A stretch of 64,000 bases of DNA, taken from Eggerthella sp. CAG:298. GTDB taxonomy: Bacteria > Actinomycetota > Coriobacteriia > Coriobacteriales > Eggerthellaceae. Within the stretch, counting starts at the first letter, position 1, and the number at the start of each line of letters is the position of its first letter. Where the stretch lies: the NCBI GenBank assembly GCA_000435675.1, contig FR895136.1:10587-74586 (forward strand), in the 5' to 3' direction. Both the position numbers and the translations under genes were made by a program. Positions 45,301 to 53,584 of the stretch are shown here, piece by piece. The notes beneath the pieces were generated by a model, which made no database searches, had not been told where the DNA came from, and worked only from the letters and a program-made list of their open reading frames with translations.

Positions 45301-47042
45301 AGCAGCGTGGAGGTGAGGTGCGATTCGCGCAGCGCATCGATCGGCGGATTCGTGACCTGCGCGAAGAGTTGGTTGAAGTAATGGAAAAAGCGGCGCGGAT
45401 GTTCCGATAAACATGCGAGAGGGGTATCCGCGCCCATCGACGCCAGCGGCGCCTTTGCTTTTTCCGCCATAGGAATGATCGCTTCCTCGATATCGTCGAA
45501 GAAGTAACCATGAATGGCCTGTCGGTCGCTCAAGGCAAGACCCGCATCCCGAGCAGCCTCAGCAGGTTCGTTCGCTTGAGCGATGAGCGAATCGAGCGTG
45601 TGGGTCTCAGCGTTGATCCAATCGAGATAAGGAGCCTGATTCGCCAGATCGTCCTTGATCTCGTCATCGAAGATCACGCGGCCAACGCGCGGATCGACCA
45701 GCAGCATCTGACCGGGGCCTAAGCTGCCTGCGATCAGGATCTTCGCCGGGTCGACATCGAGCGTACCAGCTTCACTGGAGAGAATGAGCCGATCGTCGGA
45801 GGTCACGTAGTAGCGCGCGGGGCGCAAGCCGTTGCGGTCGAGCACGGCGCCCATGATGATCCCATCGGTGAACGCGATAGCGGCGGGGCCTTCCCAAGCT
45901 TCCGTGAGCATGGATTGGTATTCGCCCCAGGCACTGCGCTTCGCGGAAAGCGTGGGGTTCTTGTCCCATGGCTCGGGCAGGAGCATCGAGATGGCGCGCG
46001 GCAAGCTGCGGCCGTTCATGGTGATGAATTCGAGCATGTTATCGAGCATGGCCGAGTCGGAGCCTTCACCGTTGAACACGGGCAGCACCTTTTCGAGCGC
46101 GGGCCCCATAACCGGTGAATAGAGGTGCGGCTCGCGGGCGAGCGTCCAGTTCACATTGCAGCGAAGCGTGTTGATCTCGCCGTTGTGCACCATGTAGCGG
46201 TTGGGGTGCGCGCGTTCCCATGAAGGCGTGGTGTTGGTGGAGTAGCGCGAATGCACGAGTGCGATGGCGGTCTCGCAGGAGGCATCGTCGAGATCCTTGA
46301 AGAAGCCGCGCATCTGCGTGGAGACGAGCATGCCCTTGTACACGATCGTGCGAGCGCTCATCGAGCAGACGTAGAAGGTCTTGCCCTCCAGGCTCGGGGT
46401 TTCCTTCGCGCGCTTTTCGATGGTGCGCCTACCTATATATAAGCGACATTCGAAATCTTCGTTCGTTCCGCAATCGGCGGGGCGACCGAGGAATGCCTGC
46501 TTGATGGTGGGCATGCAATCGAGCGCGGCCTGACCCAGATCGTGCGGATCGATGGGAACATCGCGCCAGAAGAGCAACGGGATGCCTTCTTCGATGCAAC
46601 CATCTTCGAAGATGCGCATAGCTTCAGCGATGCCGTGTTCATCGGTGGGGAGGAAGAGCATGGCCACACCGTAATCGCCCTCGTCGGGCAGCAGGCTGCC
46701 GCACTTTTGCGCTTCCTTGCGGAAGAAACGGTGCGGGATCTGCAGCAGGATGCCGGCGCCATCGCCTGTGTTGCGCTCGAGGCCAACGCCGCCGCGGTGC
46801 TCCAAGTTCACGAGCACGGAAAGCGCATCGTCCACCATCTGGTGGGAACGCACGCCTTTGATGTTGGCGAGCGCGCCGATGCCGCACGCATCGTGCTCGA
46901 ACGAGCTGCGATACATGCTCGGTTGTGGTGTGGCTGCTTGAGGCAAGTGCATTCGAGCCTGTTGGGTGGTTTGCTGCACACTTTGTTCTGTGCACGTAGG
47001 TTCGCAAGGATGCGCGTGCGCGCATGTTGCTTCGCTTCTCAT
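42342..47042 (-). CDS. gltB: Glutamate synthase large (alpha) subunit
   Basis: A 1566-residue subunit making two glutamates from glutamine and 2-oxoglutarate. The glutaminase domain begins at Cys53 (FEHDACGIGALANIKG), which becomes N-terminal after removal of a 52-residue propeptide that carries three extra Cys. Then follow the central domain and the FMN-binding synthase domain with the [3Fe-4S] Cys set in MGCLMQRDCQQDTCPVGIA. The C-terminal GXGXG beta-helix has repeats such as GLAGQRFGARNSGAELVVEG. The start has AAAAGGGG. It is the first gene of gltB-gltD. Confidence 0.97.
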   Translation of the reverse strand: MRSEATCAHAHPCEPTCTEQSVQQTTQQARMHLPQAATPQPSMYRSSFEHDACGIGALANIKGVRSHQMVDDALSVLVNLEHRGGVGLERNTGDGAGILLQIPHRFFRKEAQKCGSLLPDEGDYGVAMLFLPTDEHGIAEAMRIFEDGCIEEGIPLLFWRDVPIDPHDLGQAALDCMPTIKQAFLGRPADCGTNEDFECRLYIGRRTIEKRAKETPSLEGKTFYVCSMSARTIVYKGMLVSTQMRGFFKDLDDASCETAIALVHSRYSTNTTPSWERAHPNRYMVHNGEINTLRCNVNWTLAREPHLYSPVMGPALEKVLPVFNGEGSDSAMLDNMLEFITMNGRSLPRAISMLLPEPWDKNPTLSAKRSAWGEYQSMLTEAWEGPAAIAFTDGIIMGAVLDRNGLRPARYYVTSDDRLILSSEAGTLDVDPAKILIAGSLGPGQMLLVDPRVGRVIFDDEIKDDLANQAPYLDWINAETHTLDSLIAQANEPAEAARDAGLALSDRQAIHGYFFDDIEEAIIPMAEKAKAPLASMGADTPLACLSEHPRRFFHYFNQLFAQVTNPPIDALRESHLTSTLLYLGNHGNLLEDARTNCRLVRLDTPMLTREAFEALASMDEKGFKGAKIYASYPAGTENAHALADAVNRLCEQAEELVRDGVSILAISDRVGEGEVPMPSLLAVSSVHNHLLRCGLRTQADLIVECGDAITAHDFATLVGYSASGIYPYLAHDTIASLAERGVLETDAETGIANYNAAILSGIVSIMSKMGISTMQGYHAAQIFEAVGLASELIDAHFTGTVSRIGGLSIDDLQHECDLHYAQALEQRTSPAPDQLPSSGITTWRPRGEEHLITPQVITLLQRAVRANDPELFAAYSEAVHQPGRAIVLRDLLEFVSTRPSIPLSEVEPASEIVKRFNTGAMSYGSISKEAHECLAIAMNRIGGRSNSGEGGENPARETPLPNGDSKRSAIKQIASGRFGVTSRYLMSADELQIKLAQGAKPGEGGHLPSGKVWPWIARTRRSTPGIGLISPPPHHDIYSIEDLAELIFDLKNANPSARVSVKLVSETGVGTIATGVAKGGANKILISGSNGGTGAAPRDSIHHAGLPLEMGLAETQQTLLQNGLRSRIVLEADGKLMDGRDVAIACLLGAEEFGFATMPLIAMGCLMQRDCQQDTCPVGIATQNRELRACFCGKPEYVVNYMMMVAEQTREIMAELGFATIDEMVGQVECLRQTHDARSWKANLVDLSALLVKPEVEFGRAIPVAHCPHFLTEAQAPNTLPETLDATLFIPYTESAREHLEPIRFHADISNVNRCVGTMLGSQVTARHPEGLPAGSIEIDCAGSGGMSFGAFLPQGITLKVSGDTNDYFGKGLSGGTLALTPPANATYRPEENILVGNVAFYGATAGQGFVNGLAGQRFGARNSGAELVVEGVGENGCEYMTGGEVLVLGEVGLNFAAGMSGGIAYVYDETKTLKSHCNLELVELVRPNEADIARIRELLEAHVEATASPLGVMMLYQFDDIAEHFTKVIPIEYAKMLDLITEYEAQGHTHEEAQELAFEITKIGA

Positions 47043-47155
47043 GTAGTACCCCTTTTCGCATGTTTTAAGGTGTTACTACCTTACGGAAGCTCTGTGTCGC
47101 CAATATTGCGCGATTGTTTCGCGTGCGTTAAATCGTTATCTTGCTCACTTTTGTG

Positions 47156-47198
47156 CTCAATCAGCGGAGAGGGTGAGGCAACGAGGTGACTCTTTGCC
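47156..47198. repeat. 43-nt repeat segment at the glutamine synthetase breakpoint
   Basis: These 43 bases match, with no mismatch, the reverse complement of 10360-10402 inside the composite element (GGAGAGGGTGAG, CAACGAGGTG, ACTCTTTGCC in order). The last codons and stop of the truncated gene come from this sequence. Confidence 0.85.
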
Positions 47199-47486
47199 CG
47201 AAAAGGTCATGATGGCCGTGCCATCGCCCACGGGGTTCAAGAAGCTGTCGTGCTTTTCGGAGGTGATGCCCGAAAGCGGCTGGAACCAGTGCGAATAATG
47301 CGTGGCACCGTTTTCGATCGCCCATTCCTTCATGGCGTGCGCGACCACGTTCGCCACTTCGATATCGAGCGGCTTTCCCTCTTTGATCGTTTTCGCGAGG
47401 TTCTTGTACGTCTCAGATGGGAGACGCTCCTTCATGACGTGGTCGTTGAAGACCAGGGTTCCGAAGATCTCTGAAACGTTCGACAT
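47199..47486 (-). pseudogene. N-terminal remnant of a second type III glutamine synthetase
   Basis: The open frame runs 109 codons (stop at 47157), of which about 99 match the N-terminus of type III glutamine synthetase (MKERLP, THYSHWFQPLSGITSEKHDS, IMTFSGKE). It then stops inside repeat sequence after ten unrelated residues. The intact copy at 38556 is similar over this stretch (by eye about 70%), so the remnant came from an old paralogue and is not a recent copy. The active-site regions are missing. The start still has a strong GAGGAG ribosome site, so a peptide may be made. Confidence 0.88.
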
Positions 47487-47630
47487 ACGTTCTCCTCACG
47501 TAGATGTTTCACGAGCAATGAGCGATGCGAGCAGGTATGAGCCGAAGACCCCAAAGGGATCATGCGCTTTGCTGCATCGCATTTTGCACATTATACCAGC
47601 AGCAGAAGAAAGAACTCCCGAATGCGCAGA

Positions 47631-48254
47631 CTATCCAAATGCAGACGTTGAGCCTGTCCCTGCCGCACTGCCGCCTTGGGCCGCGGTGCCACCAGTAGGC
47701 ATGCCAGGGAACGTGCCACCGTTCAAAACGATGATGAAGAAGGCGACTGCTTGAACTGCGAAGCCTGCCCAGGTCCAGATGAGCGCCTGGCGTCGACGCT
47801 TTGCGGAGAGCGTCGACGTGGAAAGCCATGCCATGAACAGGCCGAGCATACCACCGATAAGACCGAGCACGAACCAACCGATCTTGAAGCCAACGCTCAT
47901 GGGCGTGGGGTCATCGTCGGGATCGGAGGGCGTGGCGAAGAAGGAGAAGGCTCCGTTCTCGCGGAAGGTTGGCTGTTGCTGGTTTTGGTTGGGCTGCTGA
48001 GCTGGCTGCTCGGGAGGCTGCGGTGCTTGTTGCTGTTGCAGGTCGCCCTGCGCCTGCGGTTGCGCAGCATCCGGCTGTTGAGCAGGAGCTTGCTGCGGTG
48101 CAGGCTGCTGCACGGGTGGCTGCTGCGTTGCCGGCTGCTGCGGAGCGCTCGGCACTACGGGCTGGGTGCCAGGAGTAGGTGGAGGCAGCGGCGTGCCGCT
48201 CTCTTGCGGGGCGTTCGCTGCGGGGTGTTCGCTCTGTTTGTTCTCTTCGGACAT
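47631..48254 (-). CDS. Membrane protein with Gln/Pro-rich N-terminus (2 TM)
   Basis: A 207-residue protein. Residues 1-95 are disordered and rich in Pro, Gln and Ala (QQP and PAQQP repeats). Two TM helices (GFKIGWFVLGLIGGMLGLFMAW and LIWTWAGFAVQAVAFFIIV) surround a short basic loop (SAKRRRQ), and a Gly/Ser/Ala-rich tail follows. The layout resembles proteins annotated as zinc-ribbon or DUF4190-like, but no zinc site is present. No function assigned. Confidence 0.7.
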   Translation of the reverse strand: MSEENKQSEHPAANAPQESGTPLPPPTPGTQPVVPSAPQQPATQQPPVQQPAPQQAPAQQPDAAQPQAQGDLQQQQAPQPPEQPAQQPNQNQQQPTFRENGAFSFFATPSDPDDDPTPMSVGFKIGWFVLGLIGGMLGLFMAWLSTSTLSAKRRRQALIWTWAGFAVQAVAFFIIVLNGGTFPGMPTGGTAAQGGSAAGTGSTSAFG

Positions 48255-48361
48255 ATATACCTCACGATGCGGGCGATTGTGTCTGTCTGCTTATTATGCC
48301 TGATTCGCACAAAAATGCGCAGACAAGCACACAACCTATAGGACAACCGTAAACGTTTCTA

Positions 48362-48397
48362 CAAAAAAAGAACCGCCTCCGAGGGAAGCGGTTCTTG
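48362..48397 (-). terminator. Terminator of rplM-rpsI
   Basis: On the minus strand AAGAACCGCTTCC and GGAGGCGGTTCTT pair around CTC, then TTTTTTT. Confidence 0.93.
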
Positions 48398-48433
48398 TCT
48401 TCGATCGATATGATCGGGTCTGAAGCAAAAAGC

Positions 48434-48826
48434 TTAGCGCTTTGAGAACTGCGGACGCTTACGAGCTTTCTTCAGGCCGTACTTCTTACGCTCGACCATA
48501 CGCGCATCGCGCGTGAGGTAACCTGCGCGCTTCAGTTCTGCGCGATAATCGCCAGCCTCGAGAAGAGCGCGAGCGATGCCCATGCGCAGAGCACCTGCCT
48601 GACCAGACGTGCCGCCGCCATTGCAGCGAGCGATAACGTCGAACTGATTCATGGTATCGGTTACGCCGAAGGGAGTCTTTGCATAATCAACGAGAGCCTG
48701 GCGACCGAAGAAGTCGAGACCATCGCGGCCATTGACGGTAACCTTACCGGTGCCCGGGACGATGCGCACGCGAGCAACTGCGTTCTTACGACGACCCGTG
48801 CCGTAATAGATAGCTTCACCTGCCAT
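48434..48826 (-). CDS. rpsI: 30S ribosomal protein S9
   Basis: A 130-residue S9 protein: YYGTGRRKNAVARVRIVPG near the start, RCNGGGTSGQAGALRMGIAR, and the conserved C-terminal KKARKRPQFSKR that reaches the P site. Its ATG overlaps the rplM stop (TAATG), so translation is coupled. Confidence 0.98.
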   Translation of the reverse strand: MAGEAIYYGTGRRKNAVARVRIVPGTGKVTVNGRDGLDFFGRQALVDYAKTPFGVTDTMNQFDVIARCNGGGTSGQAGALRMGIARALLEAGDYRAELKRAGYLTRDARMVERKKYGLKKARKRPQFSKR

Positions 48827-49263
48827 TAGTTATCCTCCATCTTGATCTCGCGGGGCTGCTGTGCCATGTGCGGATGCTCTGCACCGGCATAGACCTTGAG
48901 CTTCTTAGCCATTGCACGACCGAGCGTGTTCTTGGGGAGCATGCCCTTAACTGCATGTTCGATCACGCGCTCTGGGTGCTTTTCCATGGCCTCTTCGAAG
49001 GTCTCGCACTTGAGTCCTCCCGGATAACCGCTGTGGCGGTAGTATTCCTTATCGGTGAGCTTCTTACCGGTCACACGAATCTTGTCGGCGTTGATGATAA
49101 CCACGAAATCGCCGGTGTCCACGTGAGGGGTATAGGTCGGCTTATGCTTACCGCGCAGGATGTGAGCCGCCTTCGATGCGACACGACCGAGAACCTGGTC
49201 TTGCGCGTCGATGAGAAGCCACTCGCGAGCAACTTCATTCGGCTTTGCATAATAGGTCTTCAC
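48826..49263 (-). CDS. rplM: 50S ribosomal protein L13
   Basis: A 145-residue L13 protein: LIDAQDQVLGRVASKAAHIL, KHKPTYTPHVDTGDFVVIIN, KYYRHSGYPGG-like YRHSGYPGGLK, and MLPKNTLGR. The start is GTG at 49263 with GGAGG upstream. It leads the classic rplM-rpsI operon. The long leader (about 160 nt) could hold autoregulatory structure, but none is obvious. Confidence 0.97.
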   Translation of the reverse strand: MKTYYAKPNEVAREWLLIDAQDQVLGRVASKAAHILRGKHKPTYTPHVDTGDFVVIINADKIRVTGKKLTDKEYYRHSGYPGGLKCETFEEAMEKHPERVIEHAVKGMLPKNTLGRAMAKKLKVYAGAEHPHMAQQPREIKMEDN

Positions 49264-49430
49264 TGTGTTCCTCCAAAAAAGTAACAATGTTTGTTTTCAA
49301 AAGTTGCTTGCTTTGCCTGAAATGCGCGAAGGATCCTACCCCTTCGCTTTCTTCTGGCTTGGTTCTGGACTACCGTGCCAAAAGCTTCAGACCGCACAGC
49401 CACACGGGGCTTTTGAAAGCGAACCTTTGC

Positions 49431-49460
49431 ATAATAAGCTTTTTTCGTTCGTGAAGTCAA
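49431..49460 (-). promoter_or_regulatory. Promoter of rplM-rpsI
   Basis: TTGACT (49460-49455), an 18-bp spacer and TATTAT (49436-49431) on the minus strand. It implies a leader of about 160 nt before the rplM GTG. The rest of the gap to 49553 shows nothing else I can support. Confidence 0.7.
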
Positions 49461-49553
49461 TCAATTCATGCACGAGATGGGCCTGAAAGGTCGATTTGCA
49501 GAGATATCGGAAGTGAAAGCGCCTGGAGCCTTCGCTGTTGTTGCTGCTTTCTG

Positions 49554-49607
49554 AAGGTAAGTCAATGAGTCACGGGGGGGGCGGTTCTCCTGACTTACCT
49601 TGACTCA
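49554..49607. repeat. Inverted repeat with G8 tract, overlaps the end of metA
   Basis: AAGGTAAGTCA (49554-49564) and TGACTTACCTT (49591-49601) are perfect complements; TGAGTCA (49566-49572) and TGACTCA (49601-49607) lie next to them. The centre holds G8 (49574-49581) and CGGTTCTCC. The right end includes the metA stop codon. Confidence 0.7.
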
Positions 49608-50528
49608 CTTGAGATCGGTGTTGTCGATATCGTAGGGTGTTGCCTGATAGACGTAGTAATTCAGCCAGTTCGTATAGAGCAGCTGCGCGGCCGCGCGCCA
49701 ATTCGAGAGCGGCTTTTGCGTAGGGTCATCGTTCGGGAAATAATGCTTGGGAACTTCGGGGTCGATGCCCTTCTTCACATCGCGGAAGTACTCTTCGGCA
49801 AGGGTGTCCGTATCGTATTCGGGGTGACCAAACACGAAGAAGTGGCGACTGTCGGTGCTCTTGGCGATGAACACGCCCGCTTCATCCGACACGGCGATAA
49901 CCTCAAGACTAGGATGCGCTTCGATGTCTTCCACATGAACTTCAGTGTTGCGCGAATGCGGTGCGTGAAGGATGTCATCGATGCCGCGCACGAGCGGGCT
50001 TGAGGGCTTCACGATCTGGTGCGCGAAGATGCCCGACATCTTGCTGTCGAGGATGTGCTTGTCGATGCCGAAGTGGTAATAGATGCCCGCCTGCGCTCCC
50101 CAGCAGATATAGAACGTGGAGAACACGTGCGTCTTCGCCCACTCGAAGATCTCGCACAGCTCTGGCCAATAGTCGACCGTCTCGAAATCGTAAAGCTCGA
50201 CCGGCGCACCGGTGATGATCATGCCGTCGTAACGCTTGTGGCGAATGTCGTCGAGCCCTACATAGAACGATTCCAGATGCTCAGCTGGCACATGCGTGGC
50301 GCGATGGCTGACCGTTTGCAGAAGATCGACCTCGACCTGCAGCGGCGTATTGGAAAGCTTACGCAGGATCTGCGTTTCCGTTTCGATCTTGGTGGGCATC
50401 AAGTTCAAGATGAGCACGCGCAGGGGACGAATATCCTGATGGATCGCGCGATGTTCGGTCATCACGAAGATATTCTCACCTTCAAGCACGCTTGTTGCAG
50501 GTAGCGCATCAGGAATTCTAATCGGCAT
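49605..50528 (-). CDS. metA: Homoserine O-acyltransferase (MetA family, predicted acetyl-specific)
   Basis: A 307-residue enzyme that activates homoserine for methionine synthesis. The nucleophile is C142 in FYICWGAQAG; the catalytic His/Glu follow in HPEYDTDTLAEEYFRDV split. Residue 111 is Glu (TGAPVEL); in this family Glu at that position goes with acetyl-CoA use and Gly with succinyl-CoA, so it likely makes O-acetylhomoserine. This fits the divergent metY gene, whose product uses O-acetylhomoserine. The start at 50528 has AAAGGACG; a longer frame lacks support. Confidence 0.94.
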   Translation of the reverse strand: MPIRIPDALPATSVLEGENIFVMTEHRAIHQDIRPLRVLILNLMPTKIETETQILRKLSNTPLQVEVDLLQTVSHRATHVPAEHLESFYVGLDDIRHKRYDGMIITGAPVELYDFETVDYWPELCEIFEWAKTHVFSTFYICWGAQAGIYYHFGIDKHILDSKMSGIFAHQIVKPSSPLVRGIDDILHAPHSRNTEVHVEDIEAHPSLEVIAVSDEAGVFIAKSTDSRHFFVFGHPEYDTDTLAEEYFRDVKKGIDPEVPKHYFPNDDPTQKPLSNWRAAAQLLYTNWLNYYVYQATPYDIDNTDLK

Positions 50529-50783
50529 AGCTAACGTCCTTTCTTCGGTGTTCATCATAACAGCTTTTGAAAGGGCATTTTTGCTCGCCGCGCGAATCAT
50601 GAAGCGCAAGGCTATCGGTTGTTCTTAGTGCTGGCTATCACGAAAAGCGATGCCCCGAAGAACGAAACGCACCCCGCTGAACAGCGGAGAGAAAAATCCA
50701 GATGATACCATGAGCTGCAAAGGCATACGGTCGTACAGCCTGGCCTGAACGACTTTACCCAAATTGGAGAACAAGGAGCTTGC
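50529..50783. promoter_or_regulatory. Divergent promoter region metA / metY
   Basis: 255 bp between divergent genes. No SAM riboswitch core and no clear methionine-box was found by eye. Confidence 0.35.
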
Positions 50784-52064
50784 ATGTCTACTCAAATCGA
50801 AACCACTTGCGTTCAAGGCGGCTACCATCCCGGCAACGCGGAGCCGCGCCAGATCCCTATCTATCAAAGCACCACGTGGAAATACGATTCGAGCGAGTTC
50901 ATGGGCAAGCTCTTCGACCTGGAGGAATCCGGTTACTTTTACACGCGTCTGCAGAACCCCACAAATGATTTTGTGGCCGCGAAGATCTGCGAGCTTGAAG
51001 GTGGCAGCGCTGCCATGCTCACCTCTTCGGGTCAGGCCGCGAACTTCTTCGCGATCTTCAACATCGCTGGCTGCGGCGATCATGTGGCGTGCTCCACCTC
51101 CATCTACGGCGGCACCTACAACCTGTTCGCGCACACTATGGCACGCATGGGCATCGAGTTCACGTTCGTATCCCCCACCTGCTCTGATGAGGAACTTGAG
51201 GCCGCGTTCAAGCCGAACACCAAAGCGGTCTTCGGCGAAACGGTGGCTAACCCCGCGCTCACGGTGCTCGATATCGAGCGCTTTGCGAAGGCGGCGCACG
51301 ATCATGGGGTACCGCTCATCGTAGACAACACCTTCCCTACGCCCATCAACTGCCGTCCCATCGAATGGGGCGCCGACATCGTTACGCATTCCACCACGAA
51401 ATACATGGATGGCCATGGCGCTGCCGTTGGCGGCTGCATCGTTGATTCGGGCAACTTTGACTGGGATGCGCACGCTGATAAATTCCCCGGGCTGACCACG
51501 CCGGATGAGAGCTATCACGGCGTTATCTACACCAAGCAATTCGGCCAGGCGGGTGCCTACATCACGAAGGCGACCTCACAGCTCATGCGCGATTTCGGCT
51601 CGATCCAATCGCCGCAGAACGCGTTCCTGTTGAATATGGGCCTGGAAAGCCTGCATCTGCGCATGGCGCAGCACACGGCGAACGGACTGGCGGTCGCGCA
51701 GTTCTTGAAGGATCATCCGAAGATCTCGTGGGTGCGCTATGCCGACCTACCCGGCGATGAGAGCTATGAGCTCGCTCAGAAGTACCTGCCGAATGGAACG
51801 TGTGGCGTAGTGAGCTTCGGTGTTGTTGGCGGGCGCGAAGCAGCTGAGCGGTTCATGTCAGCGCTCAAGCTTGCGCAGATCGCTACGCACGTTGCCGATG
51901 CGCGTACCTGTGTGCTGCACCCAGCGAATGCTACGCATCGTCAGATGAGCGATGAGGAGCTGGAAGCAGCGGGCATCAGCCCCGATCTGATCAGACTTTC
52001 GTGCGGTATCGAAAGCGCCGAAGATTTGATCGCAGACCTCTCGCAGGCGCTCGAAGCTGTTTAA
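50784..52064 (+). CDS. metY: O-acetylhomoserine sulfhydrylase
   Basis: A 426-residue Cys/Met-metabolism PLP enzyme that makes homocysteine from O-acetylhomoserine and sulfide. Signature: IPIYQSTTWKYDS, YTRLQNPTNDF, SSGQAANFFAI, DNTFPTPINCRPIEWGADIV split, PLP Lys in HSTTKYMDGHGAAVGG. The start has AAGGAGCTTGC at ideal distance. It gives the cell direct sulfhydrylation in place of the cystathionine route. Confidence 0.94.
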   Translation: MSTQIETTCVQGGYHPGNAEPRQIPIYQSTTWKYDSSEFMGKLFDLEESGYFYTRLQNPTNDFVAAKICELEGGSAAMLTSSGQAANFFAIFNIAGCGDHVACSTSIYGGTYNLFAHTMARMGIEFTFVSPTCSDEELEAAFKPNTKAVFGETVANPALTVLDIERFAKAAHDHGVPLIVDNTFPTPINCRPIEWGADIVTHSTTKYMDGHGAAVGGCIVDSGNFDWDAHADKFPGLTTPDESYHGVIYTKQFGQAGAYITKATSQLMRDFGSIQSPQNAFLLNMGLESLHLRMAQHTANGLAVAQFLKDHPKISWVRYADLPGDESYELAQKYLPNGTCGVVSFGVVGGREAAERFMSALKLAQIATHVADARTCVLHPANATHRQMSDEELEAAGISPDLIRLSCGIESAEDLIADLSQALEAV

Positions 52065-52118
52065 GCTTACAGAAAGCCGAAACAGCAGGAGTCTTTCAAT
52101 ACTTCCGCTACACTACTC

Positions 52119-52146
52119 AAAAAGCCAGCTTACGCTGGCTTTTTTC
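52119..52146. terminator. Bidirectional terminator metY / hom
   Basis: AAAAAGCCAGC, loop TTAC, GCTGGCTTTTTT between converging genes. Confidence 0.93.
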
Positions 52147-52174
52147 GTGTATGAAATCCTCTAAGAAGCTGTTA

Positions 52175-53461
52175 CTAATCTTGGACGCGGATGACGGAAG
52201 GATAGCCGCCAATGACCGCATTGGGGAGCGCAAGGATCTCGTCGATGACCTTGGCAACGCTGTCTTCGTGAGCCGTATGCGTGACGAACACGAGGTTGAC
52301 CGCATCGCGCGCTTTCGTACCACGCTGCTGAACCGACTGGAGCGAGACATCGTACTTCGCGAAGATGTCTGCACATGCTGCCAAAACGCCTGCACGGTCT
52401 TCCACGAGGAAGCGCAGATAGTACTTCGTTTGCAGCTCTTCAACGGAAATGACCGGGATGTTATCCGTGCACGTGCAGCCAACGATCGGCTTCACACCAA
52501 GCTGCAGATGACGCGCCACTTCGAGCACATCGCCCATGACCGCGCTCGCCGCAGGACCAGCGCCCGCGCCTTCACCGAAGAACATGGTCTCGCCTACGGC
52601 ATCGCCGATCACGTAGATCGCGTTGTAAACGCCATTGACCTTCGCAAGCTGATGATCGAGCGGAATCATAGTGGGATGAACACGCACATCGATACCGTGA
52701 TCGGTGCGATGAGCATGCGCAACGAGCTTCACGGCATAGCCCATGGTGTCCGCCATTGCCAGGTCGACCGGCGAAATACGGCGGATGCCTTCGGTGTAGA
52801 CATCGTCCATGACCACACGCGAATTGAAAGCGATCGAAGCCAGAATGGCGATCTTCGCTGCTGCATCGTGACCATCGACATCGGCCGTGGGATCAGCTTC
52901 TGCAAAGCCTTTGGCCTGGGCTTCAGCGAGTGCTTCATCGTAGCTCATGCCGTCTTCGCCCATGCGGGTGAGCATGTAGTTCGTCGTGCCGTTCACGATG
53001 CCCATGACCGCAGAGATCTCGTTAGCGATCAGCGAGTGCTTCAGCGGACCGATGATAGGGATACCGCCACCAACGCTTGCCTCGAACGCCAGCTCAACGC
53101 CCTTTTCTTCCGCGAGCGCCATGATCTCTTCGCCTGAAGTTGCCATGACCGCCTTGTTCGCGGTAACCACGTTCTTGCCTGCATTGAGCGCGTCAAGGAT
53201 GACCTGCTTGGCAATGCCCGTTCCACCGATAAGCTCGATGACGATATCGATCTCAGGATCGTTGATGATGTCGTTAAAGTCTTCCGTGAAGATATCGGCC
53301 ACGCCGTGCGCTTCAGCTTGCTCAGGTTCACGCGAACAAACGCGCACGAGCTCGATATCGATGCCGTAATGACGCAGGAAATCTTCCTTGTGGTTGTGCA
53401 GAATATCGATGCAGCCACCACCAACGGTACCGGTTCCAACCAAGCCGACTTTAACTGCCAT
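52175..53461 (-). CDS. hom: Homoserine dehydrogenase
   Basis: A 428-residue enzyme reducing aspartate semialdehyde to homoserine. NAD(P)-binding GLVGTGTVGGG at residue 5, the substrate-binding GTTNYMLTRM and FAEADPTADVDGHDAAAK segments, and a C-terminal ACT domain (about 350-425, LRFLVEDRAGVLAACADIF) that usually gives feedback control by threonine. The start at 53461 has ATGGAG. It precedes metA on the pathway and follows lysA. Confidence 0.95.
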   Translation of the reverse strand: MAVKVGLVGTGTVGGGCIDILHNHKEDFLRHYGIDIELVRVCSREPEQAEAHGVADIFTEDFNDIINDPEIDIVIELIGGTGIAKQVILDALNAGKNVVTANKAVMATSGEEIMALAEEKGVELAFEASVGGGIPIIGPLKHSLIANEISAVMGIVNGTTNYMLTRMGEDGMSYDEALAEAQAKGFAEADPTADVDGHDAAAKIAILASIAFNSRVVMDDVYTEGIRRISPVDLAMADTMGYAVKLVAHAHRTDHGIDVRVHPTMIPLDHQLAKVNGVYNAIYVIGDAVGETMFFGEGAGAGPAASAVMGDVLEVARHLQLGVKPIVGCTCTDNIPVISVEELQTKYYLRFLVEDRAGVLAACADIFAKYDVSLQSVQQRGTKARDAVNLVFVTHTAHEDSVAKVIDEILALPNAVIGGYPSVIRVQD

Positions 53462-53516
53462 GTGATCCACTCCATTCAAAATCGTGTATCCCGTGATTAT
53501 ACCTACTAGAAGACAC

Positions 53517-53544
53517 ATCGAGCGGCCAGATCGCGGGCCGCTCG
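53517..53544 (-). terminator. Hairpin between lysA and hom
   Basis: TCGAGCGGCC and GGCCGCTCGA pair around an 8-nt loop, after the lysA stop. No T run on the minus strand, so probably a weak terminator or pause. Confidence 0.5.
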
Positions 53545-53584
53545 ATAAGATAGCGTTTTCGATTGTCTTGCGGCGCTTTGGCGC

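Noticed and set aside
50529..50783. SAM riboswitch between metA and metY
   Set aside because: No GGCAACC-type core or matching stems on either strand.
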